From the NCBI GenBank assembly GCA_038373885.1, contig JAWZYV010013135.1, positions 1 to 64,000 of the forward strand: DNA of 64,000 nt. The letters are read 5' to 3'. Made by a program: the position numbers and the translations under genes. Under the pieces are notes generated by a model. The model was not told the origin of the DNA. It saw only the letters and a program-made list of their open reading frames with translations, and did not search any database. The first letter of the stretch is position 1, and the number at the start of each line of letters is the position of its first letter. Origin of the DNA: Cheiracanthium punctorium. Lineage: Eukaryota > Arthropoda > Arachnida > Araneae > Cheiracanthiidae. This document shows, piece after piece, positions 22,528 to 33,099 of this stretch.

Positions 22528-23557
22528 CATTTTTTACTTTCCGAACATGTACCATGTAAGGAAAGTATTGTAATCATGAAAAAATTCGAATTCGAGATTT
22601 TGGTGTATTGACACGTTTAGAGGGCTTCTGAATTCATTTATGTTATTTTTACGAGATGTATGTATGTATGTGTGTATGTGTGTGTGTGTGTATGTGTGTT
22701 TGTGTGTATGTGAGTGAACACGATAGCTCCTGAACGGGGCATGCGATTGAGCTGAAATTGGGTATATATGTTATAAACCACCGTCGCAAGACCGGTATTG
22801 ATTTGGGTGTGTATAGGACTTATAGTTTTTCTACAGGGCTACGACAAAGATTTCTTTTACATTATGGCCTATGGGGGAAAATTCTGGAAAGTGCGCTAGC
22901 GTTTAAACGGTACATTAGATTGAGCTCAAATTAGGTATATATGTTATAAACCACCGTCGCAAGACCTGTATTGATTTCTGTATGTTTAAGACTTATAGTT
23001 TTTCTACAGGGCTACGACAAAGATTTCTTTTACATGATGGCCTATGGGGGAAAATTCTTGAAAGTGTGCTAGCGTTTAAACGGTACATTAGATTGAGCTC
23101 AAATTAGGTATATATGTTATAAACCACCGTCGCAAAACCTGTATTGATTTCGGTATGTATAAGACTTATAGTTTTTCTACAGGGCTACGACAAAGATTTC
23201 TTTTCCATTATGGCCTATGGGGGAAAATTCTGGAAAGTGCGCTAGCGTTTAAACAGTACATTCGATTGAGCTCAAATTGGGTGTACATGTTATAAACAAC
23301 TATCGTAAGTTCGGTATCGATTTTGATGTGTATAGGACTTATAGTTTTTCTACAGGGCTACGCCAAAAATTCCTTTTACATTATAGCCCTATGGGGAGAA
23401 ATTCTTGAAAGTGCGCTAGCGTTTAAACGATACATTCGATTGAGCTTCATTTTGGCGTATATATTTGAATTATTCATCGATTAAAATTTATTTAAATGCT
23501 TGCTAATGATCTTAATCGTAAGTGTTCGGAAAGTCGAGTGGAGTCACTTCAGATTTT
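22528..23557 (+). mobile_element. A-family element A2 (four 173-bp units)
   Basis: Starts ACTTTCCGAACATGTACC after a T run and ends GTGTTCGGAAAG then GGAGTCACTTC. The word GATTGAGCT recurs at 22745, 22918, 23091, 23264 and 23438, giving spacings of 173, 173, 173 and 174. A GTATGTATGTGTGT tract precedes the array. It is the longest array of the six copies. Confidence 0.85.
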
Positions 23558-23648
23558 TTAATCCTTGGAATCAGTGGCATTGTAGAAATTGCCTGCGTAT
23601 TTTGTTTACACGAGTGTTTTAAAGAAGCCAGTGAGTGAAAAAAAAAAA

Positions 23649-25800
23649 ATGGAAATAACTCGTGAAGGTTTTCGTTGGATGATTTTTTTATGATTTTAAG
23701 AAAATCCGTCACTCGACAAGAACGCTTAGTTCGTGAAACTTTTGGTAATGAAATACCATCAAAAAAGACTGTTTACAATTGGTCTTGCAGAATTTCGTCG
23801 TGGTCGTGCATCCGTCAGCGATGAATCTCGTGAAGCACGACCAAAATCGGTAGTGATTCCAAACAACATGGATGCTATGTGCAAGATGATTGAAGAAGAT
23901 CGGCATGTCACACATCCGGAGATAGAAGCATCTCTTGGCACACCACAGACTGCAATACGTTCGATTTTGTTCGAAAACATCTAGCTGTTTAAAAAGGTGT
24001 CTTTCGGGTGGATTCCGCACCATTTTGACAGAAGCTCAAAAAAGAGGCTCGTGCAAATTGGTGTAAGGAAATGCTACAAAAATTCAAATTGGGAACTGAA
24101 AAATCCGTATGCAACATTGTTACAGGTGACGGAACTTGGATATATTCGTATGAGCTGGAAACTAGACAACAATCCTCTGTCTGGGTGTTTCCAGATGAAC
24201 CGAATCCTTCGAAAGTTGTTCGTTCACGAAGCACTTCCATGAAAATGCTTGCTTGTTTCTTCGGCCTTGCAGAACATATCGCAACCATTCATTTAGAGGA
24301 TCGAAAAAACTGTTAATGCTAAATGCTAAACAGAAATTTATTGGACAAAAGTCATCAACAAAATCAGGAAAACAACAAAAATCAACGCCTCATTCTTCAT
24401 CACAACGCCAGCTACCACACAGCACGTGAAACAATTGATTATTTGAAGGACTAGGGGGCCAAAGCCCCTAGACTCGCTACGCTCGTATTTCGTTTGAGGC
24501 ATTCGGCCCCCAAAAAGACTTATTCGTAAAAAAGACATAATTTCAACAAACAAAACCCAAAGGTTGGATCAGATAGAATGTTAACGAGCTACACGTTGCA
24601 TGGTTCTTGCATGTTGCTTGGAACATAAAAATTTAAACCTCGCATTATTTGTAATTATGTGAAACCCCTTGCGTATTAGCCAATTATGGAGAATTTTCAT
24701 AATTGGGCGACTTGCGTATATGTATAGTTAATAATGAGCTCTAAGAAAACAGTACTTGACATGTTTTCTTTGATGAAAACTATGAAACAGGTAGGATAGC
24801 TTGCCAACAATGGCGACTTTTCATTATTGGGCGATTGACACAGGCTCACAAACTATAATGACTGTTCACTTAAGGTTACCGGAAAACCGTTATCCATATT
24901 TTCATTTACATAATCCTTTGCAGATGGGCGTACTTAGCACCACGAATTATACCATCTCGTCGCGCTGGCAAATATCCAAAGTGTACTATAACTGCTATAA
25001 AGGCAAAGTGAACGCCACCCAATATTTCTACTGGTAGCCAATAATTCAGCTGGACCGAACCGACTTTAAAATAATCTGCATTTTAATTATTTTTCATTTT
25101 CAAGATATTAGTTATTCTGTTTTGGAAAACGAATAATCGGTCATTCTAAACTCCTGTTGTCTAAGCGAACTTACTATTTGAAAATTGTCAACTTTGTGTA
25201 ACACATTTTGAATTACTTATTTCATATACTTTTCAATTTGGCGTAAAATGGGTGTCATTCTACTTCTTGTTTGGCAATTTCACGTGATTCTACATACTTG
25301 GAATTGCTTTGTTTCAAAGGAATGAATGATTTTATGCCAAATCTGGCAACCATTATGTTTTATTTTTCAGTTTTTTTATTAATAACTTCTAAAATAATTC
25401 GATTTTCGAAATTTAAGTCACCTTATCAGGTTCCTCGGAATATTCCGCATTCGGGAACATGTTTCTCCAAATTCAAATCCGCAAGGTTTAGGAGAAGATA
25501 GCCCAACAAGCTCTGACAGCGGCCATTACTTTTTTTTTAGAATAGAGAGATACAAATATCAAATTAATGTCTCATTGTCTATGTTCTCCTGATTTGTCGC
25601 CTGACGACTTTTTCTTGTTCCCTTATGTCAAACAAAAAATGCGTGGGCAGCGATTTTTACCACCGGAAGAAGCTGTTGTAACCTTCCAAAACTATGTTTC
25701 TGAGATATCAACTTCAGAATGGTAAAATTTTTTCAAGAATTGGTTTGAACAGGTGGAAAAGTGTATAAAAATTAAAGGCGAATATTTTGAAAAGCATTAA
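23649..25800 (+). pseudogene. Decayed mariner transposase
   Basis: DDD-type transposase that would excise and insert its element at TA. Visible in order, across several frameshifts: an N-terminal helix-turn-helix region from the ATG at 23649 (MEITREGFRW), FRRGRASVSDESREARPKS near 23790, the first catalytic Asp block TGDGTWIYSYE near 24124, LHHNASYHTA near 24398, and SPDLSPDDFFLFPYVK near 25590. It ends YFEKH at 25800. The family has HHDNA at the second site; here the Asp codon is missing, so that catalytic residue is deleted in frame. A 1.1-kb insertion separates the second and third blocks. Dead gene. Confidence 0.85.
24449..25550. mobile_element. Unknown 1.1-kb insert in the mariner transposase
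   Basis: Interrupts the transposase between TIDYLK and the segment beginning TNIKLMSH. It opens with a hairpin CTAGGGGGCCAAAGCCCCTAG followed by CTCGCTACGCTCG and closes with a T run and GAATAGAGA. No TIRs are obvious. The frames inside are short (78 and 76 codons) with no recognised domain. The target duplication is at most two bases (GA), so the mechanism is unclear. Confidence 0.6.
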
Positions 25801-26002
25801 AACAAATTGTTCCCCAAAAATTATTTTTCCTCCTACTTTTTGTAGAAACTCAAAAGGCAACCCTCGTATTACAGTCCAGGGTTATGGATGCCGTGCGGCT
25901 GTCTATCTAACCGTCCAGAGCAGTGTTTCGCAAACTTTTCCCCATGATGGAGCACTATGAATGTCTATGAATTTTTGCGAAGCACCATGTGTAGTTATTA
26001 CA

Positions 26003-26460
26003 GTCACAGATCTAGAGACCTTACTTACTTAGAGACCTTATCTTAGTTACTTAGTCACAGATCTAGAGACCCTTTTTCGATGGCAGCTGGCTGTGGCGCA
26101 CAGCCAGCTGTCGTCGAAAAAGGGTCTCTTAGATCTGTGGCAAGCGATGAACGTTTCGATCGTCCGCCCTCTTGCTGGTCGTTCAGTCGAGCGATGGCAA
26201 CGGCGGCCCTTTTTTCAGCATGGGGCCATCTATCAAGCTGTTCTCGCATTCTTCCATTTTTCAGCCGATGTCAGTGCTCTTTAAAAACAATCGTGACCAT
26301 TTTTTTTACGGGAAAGGACGTGCTAAAAAGTAAAGGATTCTCGTGGAGATATGTCACCCGCCACTATTTTTATGGAAATCCAATCTATTCTTCATGACTG
26401 GCAACAGTCCAAACGTCAGAGTTGGGTGTTCCCAGAGCGGGAACAATGCGCATTAAAGGG
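26003..26460 (-). mobile_element. B-family element B3, 5-prime side truncated
   Basis: Only the palindrome and the AACGCG-side half remain. It ends CATTAAAGGG followed by TTAA (26461-26464). At the truncated side (26003-26075) AGAGACCTTA and TTACTTAG words are reiterated, suggesting slippage or repair at the broken palindrome. Confidence 0.8.
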
Positions 26461-26464
26461 TTAA

Positions 26465-26810
26465 ATTTAAAGAATAAGTGGGTAAAAATCCTGTGGTCTT
26501 TTGCTCTAACTTAAATGCTGTCATCGTTTTCGAAGGATGATGTCATCGCATAACTTGTGAACGCCTTAGCTGTTATATTATGTCAAAATCATTCGGGTGG
26601 GAAAATGTGTTTGTTCACTGTGACCCAAAAATTTTGTGGTTTTATTACAGGATGTAAACGCAAGCCTTTTGGAGAAAGATTTCGGAATATCATTAGCTTG
26701 GGAGGGGGAAAAATTACCGTAGGAATGTTTTTCTTCACATTTATATAGATTATTTTCACTTTCTATGACTTTAAGTTAACTGTTTGGAGTTTTAGAGAAA
26801 GCATTCCATT
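26465..26810. other. Unassigned stretch
   Basis: Between B3 and A3. No repeat match or supported gene was found. Confidence 0.4.
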
Positions 26811-27430
26811 TTTACTTTCCGCCATGTAAGGAAAGTAATGTATTTACACGTTTTGAGTTCTTCTGAATACATTGATGCTATTTTTACGAGATATATGCAT
26901 GTATGTGTGTGTGTGTGTGTTTTCATGTGTATGTGAGTGAACACGATAGCTCCTAAACGGGGCATTCGATTGAGCTCAATTTGGGTATGTATGTTATAAA
27001 CCACCGTCGCAAGACCGGTCTTTATTTTGGTGCGTATAGGACTTATAGTTTTTCTACAGGGCTACGACATTCTTTTACATTATGGCCTATGGGAGGAAAT
27101 TCTTGAAAGTGCGCTACCGTTTAAACGGTCCATTCGATTGAGCTCAAATTGGGTATACATGTTATAAATGACCATCGTAAGACCGGTATTGATTTTCATG
27201 TGTATAGGACTTATAGTTTTTCTACAGGGCTACGACAAAGATTTCTTTTAAATTGTGGCATATGGAGAGAAATTCTTGAAAGTGCGCAAGCGTTTAAACG
27301 GTGCATTCGATTGAGTTTGAATTTGGTATATATGTTTGAATTATTCATAGATTAAAATTCATTTAAATGCTTGGTCATGATCTTAATCGTAAGTGTTCGG
27401 AAAGTCGAGTGGAGTCACTCCAGATTTTTT
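26811..27430 (+). mobile_element. A-family element A3 (two 173-bp-type units)
   Basis: Starts TTTACTTTCCGCCATG, a small deletion in the usual CCGAACATGTACCATG, and ends GTGGAGTCACTCCAG plus T run. GATTGAG words occur at 26969, about 27136 and about 27310; the first unit is shortened. The (TG)n tract is at 26904-26920. Confidence 0.8.
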
Positions 27431-27484
27431 ATATAGTCGTTACGAATGAACGTGATCTAAAGCGAAGATAGCTCTAGAATTGTT

Positions 27485-28229
27485 TGCAGGGAGGACGCGA
27501 GAAGTTAGACAAAGAACAAGTGATAATGCATGTTTTTAAAAAATCATCTTATTTATTCAAACTTTCTACATAAAAAAATATTTATTTTTGCTTAAAATGT
27601 TCATTTAAGGGTGTTTCTACGAGAAGTAGGGTTTCTACGGGGTGTAGGGGAAGAACAATCATCCCCACAGGAATTTTGAAACAGCTTTAAAAACAAAACA
27701 ATGACGTTAAATACTCGAAAAAAATGAATAGTGCTTATTCACCCCATTACATCATGGACTGACACTAAGACTCAAGCTGTTATGTCTCGTGAAACTTTCA
27801 GAAAAAAAATTCATAAGCACAAAAATTGCCTTCAAAAATGGCCCACAGTGTTACCTGTTTAGGGAAATATTGCAAAATTCCGTAGGTTTAGCATGTTTTT
27901 CCTGAGTGTTTCGTTAACCCCTATTAGTTCATTGTTTTTGACGGTTCGCAGTATACAAGTTGTGAAAGGGCAATCAAAATTTTTCAAAAGTCTCTGGCGC
28001 AATTCAATTCAATTTTTTTTTTTTTTTTTTTTTAAGCTGTTCAAAAGTTGAATGATTTTCAAGTGGAACTGCCTTAAACGTCACAAACAACATTATTTTG
28101 TAGAAAATGGCGACTAAATGTTTATTGTTGAAGAATAAAAACTGAATGAGGAATATAAAGGGGAGGGGGGGGCGCCATCATAAGTTATCCTTTGTTCGGG
28201 GCACAGTATTAAAAGTTTGGGAACCACTG
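27485..28229 (+). mobile_element. hAT-like element I3 interrupted by M2
   Basis: Matches I1 on both sides of M2: AAAGAACAAGTG and CTTAAAATGTTCAT before it, ACATTATTTTGTAGAAAAT and GGGAACCACTG after it. The left end is truncated, so no target duplication can be tested. Confidence 0.7.
27609..28073 (+). mobile_element. M-family TTAA element M2
   Basis: 465 bp with exact TTAA on both sides (27605-27608, 28074-28077), inserted into I3. Ends are GGGTGTTTCTACG and the complement of GGCAGTTCCACTT. It is the copy that best defines the M boundaries, since the interrupted sequence is known from I1. Non-coding, with a T run near 28014-28033. Confidence 0.85.
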
Positions 28230-28370
28230 TTCTAAACAAGTACTTTTACGCATTAATATTTTCACCAAACATTTGTTTAAAAGAGGGAAATGTGTAAAAA
28301 CACCATTTGTGTGACTTGTGTAACAAGAGAACTCTATGTTATGGAAAGAGGAAAATTGAATCTGTTAAAT

Positions 28371-28699
28371 CAGCGTTTCTCAACCTGTGGTGCGCGACCT
28401 CCAAGGGGGGCGCAGAGCTTTTTCAGGGAAGGGGGCGAGAAAAACCAAAGAGCAAGTGCTGATGCATTTTTTTAGAAAAATCATCTGAATTATTCTCATT
28501 TTTACTCAAAAATCTATCCATTTTCGCTTAAAATGTTTATTCAAACTTTACTGATAACATTATTTTGTAGAAAATTCGACTAACTGTTCATTGTTAAAGA
28601 TTAAAAAACTGAATGTATGCTGAAAAATGTGAGGGGGGGGGCGCCACCGTAAGTTAGCCTTTGTTAGGGGTCGCGACGTTAAAAAGTTGAGAACCGCTG
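28371..28699 (+). mobile_element. hAT-like element I1 with perfect TSD
   Basis: 329 bp flanked by exact TGTTAAAT (28363-28370, 28700-28707). TIRs are CAGCGTTTCTCAAC and CAGCGGTTCTCAAC (complement). Both the 8-bp duplication and the CAGNGNTTCTCAA type end are hAT hallmarks. No transposase. Confidence 0.9.
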
Positions 28700-28707
28700 T
28701 GTTAAAT

Positions 28708-29058
28708 AACATATTTAAATATGTTTTAGTTTTACTAATGTTTGATTATTTGTAAAATAGATCATAGACCTATGTTTAGGTTAAATTGCAATTATAAACA
28801 CTAGTTTATGTGATCTGTTATAAGCTTTTTAGTGATTTTTACTCATATTATTAAACTTCTCCTCTAAAAAGCAAAATGCTCCTCAAAATTGCTACAGATA
28901 CTACTGAAATTTTTTCCTCTAAAGTTGACAATCCTGTTAATTGTCTTACTCTCACATTTGTCTAGGGAAAAAAGGTCCAGCTGCGATTTCTTCATCTTAA
29001 TACATTTGAATCCTAATTAATCAAATTATTGGGTTATTCCAATCACTTTTATTTCCTA
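28708..29058. other. Unassigned AT-rich stretch
   Basis: No repeat match or gene recognised between I1 and C2. Confidence 0.45.
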
Positions 29059-30334
29059 ACTAGCTGAAGTACCCGTTCTTCGCACGGGAATGAATGGACT
29101 TTTTGATATTACGATTTGTGGTGATTACTATTCATTGTAATAAACAGATATAGCAAAGTGGATATCGCGTTATATTGTGTCCAATAATCATGCATACCGA
29201 ATTGCAAGGCAATCGTTTGTACGGTGCAGAAGGCCATGCGGCGTAGCGCAATCTAGTGGCGAGTTTTAGCAAAACGGATATGGCGAAAATATTTTTCGCA
29301 TTCAGATATCGATGTATACGAATTTTCATGACTATCGGCTGGACAGTCCTGAAGTTCATGTGTTGACGCGACATCTAGTGGCAAGTAATAGGAAAATGGA
29401 TAGCGCCAAACTCTTCCCCGTGTTCAAATATCTATGTATACCTATTTTCATAGCGATCATTTGCACAGTCAAGAAGTGATACACTGCAGGGCCATCCAGT
29501 GGTTGAATAAAGTAATGATTTGCTACAGCGCCGTCAAGTGGCGAGTTATAGCAAAATGGATAACGCCAAAATATTCTCATTGTTCAAATAGCTATGTATA
29601 CTGATTTTCATAGCGACCGTGTTCAACTATCTATGTATACCAATTTTCATAACGATCATTTGCACAGTCAAGAAGTGATACGCTTCAGGGCCATCTAGTA
29701 GTTAATTAAAGTAATGATTTGCTACAGCGCCGTCAAGTGCCGAGTTATAGCAAAATGGATAACGCCAAAATATTCTCATTGTTCAAATAGCTATGTATAC
29801 TGATTTTCATAGCGACCGTTTGAATGGTCAAGAATTTGGCCTGCTGCAGCGTCATCTAGTGGCGAGTTAAAATAATAATGCATTGCAGTGTCATCTACTG
29901 GTGAGTAACATCAAAAGGAACGCAGTTAGAATATATTCTTCGTGCTCAAATGTGTAAGTATAAAAAATTTTATGCCGATGGTCGAACGGTATAGAAGTTG
30001 ATGCGTTGCAGCGCTATTTAGCGGTAAGTTACAGCAAATGGATAGTGAAAAATATTCTCCGTGTTCTAATATTCGCGTGTACCAAATTTCATTGAAATCG
30101 GTTGGATGATATTCGCATAGCAAACGGCTAAACGGAATAGAATTCGCCGTTCTGTTGCGCCACCTGGTGGCAAGTTAGAGGAAAACGGATAGCATAAAAA
30201 TCTTCTCCATGATAAAAGACTTAGGTGAACCAAATTTCATGGTGCAACGGTGCTCAACGGTGCTGGAGTTTTTCAACCTCATACACTCATACCAACATTT
30301 ATTTTTATCTATAACCAGTGTCATTATATATCCC
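29059..30334 (+). mobile_element. C-family repeat, copy C2
   Basis: Same head and order as C1, with an extra internal duplication of about 199 bp (compare GATTTTCATAGCGACCG at 29604 and 29803). CTCF-like words start near 29248, 29370, 29490, 29528, 29690, 29728, 29850, 29888, 30013 and 30158. The last, GCGCCACCTGGTGGCAAG, is nearly palindromic. It is followed directly by D4. Non-coding. Confidence 0.75.
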
Positions 30335-31612
30335 AGTCTCAAATAAAATCCAGTTTCAAATCTAAGCCTCGCCAAAGTGCCAACATACGCCATTTTGCAA
30401 GCGTTTTTTCAGGAAATCATTCGAAGCATTGACTTAGCAGCAATAATATATGGGAAATGGTTCGACCGCGAAAAAGTAAAGCAAGCCTTTATTTGAAAAG
30501 TTGAATCCCTTAATACAGCCGAATTTTTTAAAATTATCAACTATAACGTGCTTTATTCATCATTACTCCGATGTACTAAATGAGAAGATTTTAATTTTCT
30601 GAAATTTGGCGGAATTCCCCCAACTTAAATCAATGTACTCATTTGGCGAGAATTCTGGAGATAGATGAATTGAAATCCCTTAATAACTGCATTATTTCTT
30701 CACGGATCATTAAAATTTAACGCTGTTTTCTAATAAAACCTTTGCACTTGTTTTCAAAAATCTATTTCCTTAAGCTCTCAATAAATTGCGCCAATCCGAA
30801 ATCTGTGCAAACCGCTAGAACTCACTTTCACAAAATCGGCATTTGAGCCATTTTATTTTTTCGAGAAACTAAAATAATTTACCTATTAGCCTCGGAAATC
30901 TTCAATTCTTATTGTTTTGCGTGTAAAGCATTACATTCCTGCTCTGATTTCCCATGCACACGATATTATAATTTAAAAAAAAATAACCTTACGTATGTAA
31001 ACTAACAAAAAAAAATCATTATTATTCTTTTATTTTTACTTTGAGAATTTAAAACATTTTATTCGGCAAAATCGCCACACATGGCAACCACGATCCTTAT
31101 TTCACGCTTTTTTCACTACAGGGGTTACAATTACGGAAAGCTTTTTGCGTGAATAGCATAAAAAATCTCTTAAATTCCGGAAACGGGTGGACTTTCAAAG
31201 TTTTAAAGTGGACTACGATTTATTCTATATTATTTTACATATCTGTGCTAAATTTCAGGCCGATAGGTCCATTTTTGTGGATTTGTATACGAACGACATT
31301 TTATTCGGCAAAATCGCCACACATGGCAACCATGATCCTTATTTCACACTTTTTTCACTACAGGGGTTACAATTACGGAAAGATTTTTGCGTGAAGAGCA
31401 TAAAAAATCTCTTAAATTCCGGGAACGGGTGGACTTTCAAAGTTTTAAAGTGGACTATGAGTTATTCTATATTATTTTACATATCTGTACTAAATTTCAG
31501 GCCGATAGGTCCATTTTTGTGGATTTGTATACGAATCAAATCCACAAACAAACAAACAAACAAACAAACAAACAAACAAACAAACAAACAGAATTTCATT
31601 TTTATTTATAAG
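30335..31612 (+). mobile_element. D-family unit D4 with duplicated 3-prime end
   Basis: Matches D3 from AAATAAAATCCAGTTTC to the (CAAA)n tail at 31546-31589. The last about 242 bp (from ACATTTTATTCGGC at 31054) is repeated head to tail from 31296. The 157-codon frame across this junction is a product of the duplication. Confidence 0.75.
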
Positions 31613-31627
31613 ATTTTTACATCATCG

Positions 31628-31868
31628 GATAATGTTGTGTTGTGGGATTACGGCCAATAATCTACGCGTGGGATGTAGGCCGATGGGCGGAGTGCCCTCC
31701 GTGGGAATCTTTCTAAGGGGTCCTAACCTATGTTTATGGTACGTTCCGGAGGAAACCATGGAAAACTCCGAACGATTAAGTCGGCAGACGCGAGATGGCT
31801 TTGAACCAGGCACCTTCCGTTTCCCGGTTCAGAGCGCTATGTGCTCGGCCACTGGTGGGGCACATCAT
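31628..31868 (-). mobile_element. tRNA-derived SINE (S, subfamily 2)
   Basis: On the minus strand, an A-box-like CCAGTGGCCGAGCAC (near 31857) and a B box GGTTCAAAGCC (near 31805) with tRNA-like spacing are followed by the shared body CGGAGTTTTCCATGG and TTAGGACCCCTTAGAAAG. It lies 15 bp downstream of D4. Confidence 0.75.
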
Positions 31869-32930
31869 TGGATAGAGGAGAAAGTCTTCTAAAAACCGTC
31901 TGTTCCAAATGTGTAACATAATTTGCAGATTTTTAAAAAATTTTTAAAGAAACACCAGCTCTTATGAAAATTTTCTTCAAACGATATTAAAACTGTTGCA
32001 TTCCACAATTCGATCTGTCATCCAGTTTTGATCATTTGCTGCATGATAAAATATCCACTTCATCCTCTTTTAAACTGAAACGAAAAAGAAAAATAGATTA
32101 GGTCATTTAATATGATTATTTAATTCTTTCTTAATTAGAAAAGAACACTAAAAACGCGCCGTGCGTGAAGAAGCACTGAAATCTCACTTCGTCTTTCAGT
32201 CAATTGACACCGTACGTACCCGTACAGCAACCATGTTGGCAGTGAGGTTGTTGTGATGGAGAACACATATTTAATTTTAATAATCATTTACTTTGCCCTT
32301 CTTTAAATTGAATCGATCCAAAATCGAGAATTCTAAATCTTTTCTGTTCTCATTTTTCGGTCGCTTCGGCTTTTAGATCTGTACATTCGCTTCTCCCCGT
32401 ATGCATGATTCTGAATTGTTTATTTCTCTACATCAGACCTGGTGGCGTCGTTCTGAGCTAAAAATAGATCATATTACGTACGTTCGCAATCGCAATGAAC
32501 TTTTTGCTTCCCCTGTTTGGCATCCTGCTGGCTTTGGTTTTTTCTGCCTCATCTTCGAAATTATTTGCTTGCGATTATGTCATTTTAATTTTATTGGATT
32601 AAGTTTTTAGGTTTGCTCTGGAATTGGCAACCCCATTTTATCTCAACCAAGTTGTTGTTATCGCCAATGTGTCATTCTCTGCTGGCGTCATTTTTAATTG
32701 ATTCCATCTTAATTTCACTGTCCATATAGGACGTTTCTTTAATTCGCTGAGCCACCACCATCCGTTGTAATAAGTTTATGTTTCAATAGTATCTATAGTT
32801 TTAAGAATTGAATGTCTTTTTCCTACTGCAACTAAGTGCATCGAACCTGCATTATCACACAACGCCTTTTAATCTCAAATTTAACTCTGCACTCAATCTC
32901 TTCACCATAGTTGTGGCGACGTTACATTAC
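31869..32930. other. Unassigned stretch
   Basis: Mostly unique. A CG-richer patch at 32150-32260 could be regulatory, but no core promoter or coding exon was found. The 69-codon frame at 32401-32610 is unsupported. Confidence 0.35.
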
Positions 32931-32932
32931 GT

Positions 32933-32962
32933 CACATCACGTTTTGTAACGAACGTGATGTG
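32933..32962. repeat. Perfect 11-bp hairpin
   Basis: CACATCACGTT (32933-32943) pairs with AACGTGATGTG (32952-32962) across an 8-base loop. It lies in a CG-rich patch with several ACGTCA/TGACGT words (32925-33035). Confidence 0.7.
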
Positions 32963-33099
32963 AATGCACGTCTTCTGTGCCATCGTGTGAAACATGTAAC
33001 GTTGCGGAATGACGTAGCAGTGTAATGCGGAGACGTCCATAATGGTCACGATGCGACGGCAAAAAACTGTCCCTGGCAACCCTTTGTCCATTGACACAA

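Larger units (their letters stand above)
22447..25866 (+). mobile_element. mariner-type transposon with two insertions
   Basis: Flanked by TA (22445-22446, 25867-25868). Left end CGTAGGTTGCCTTTTATG and complemented right end CGAGGGTTGCCTTTTGAG are the terminal inverted repeats. A2 (22528-23557) sits in the 5-prime untranslated part and an unrelated 1.1-kb insert (about 24449-25550) sits in the transposase. Subtracting both leaves about 1.3 kb, the usual size of a mariner. The nesting shows the mariner predates both insertions. Confidence 0.85.

Noticed and set aside
22447..25866. Active mariner transposase
   Set aside because: Frameshifts, a missing catalytic Asp codon and a 1.1-kb insertion make it non-functional.
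31187..31660. 157-codon open frame
   Set aside because: Lies in the D4 duplicated repeat end and (CAAA)n tail; the frame arises from two repeat modules in phase.
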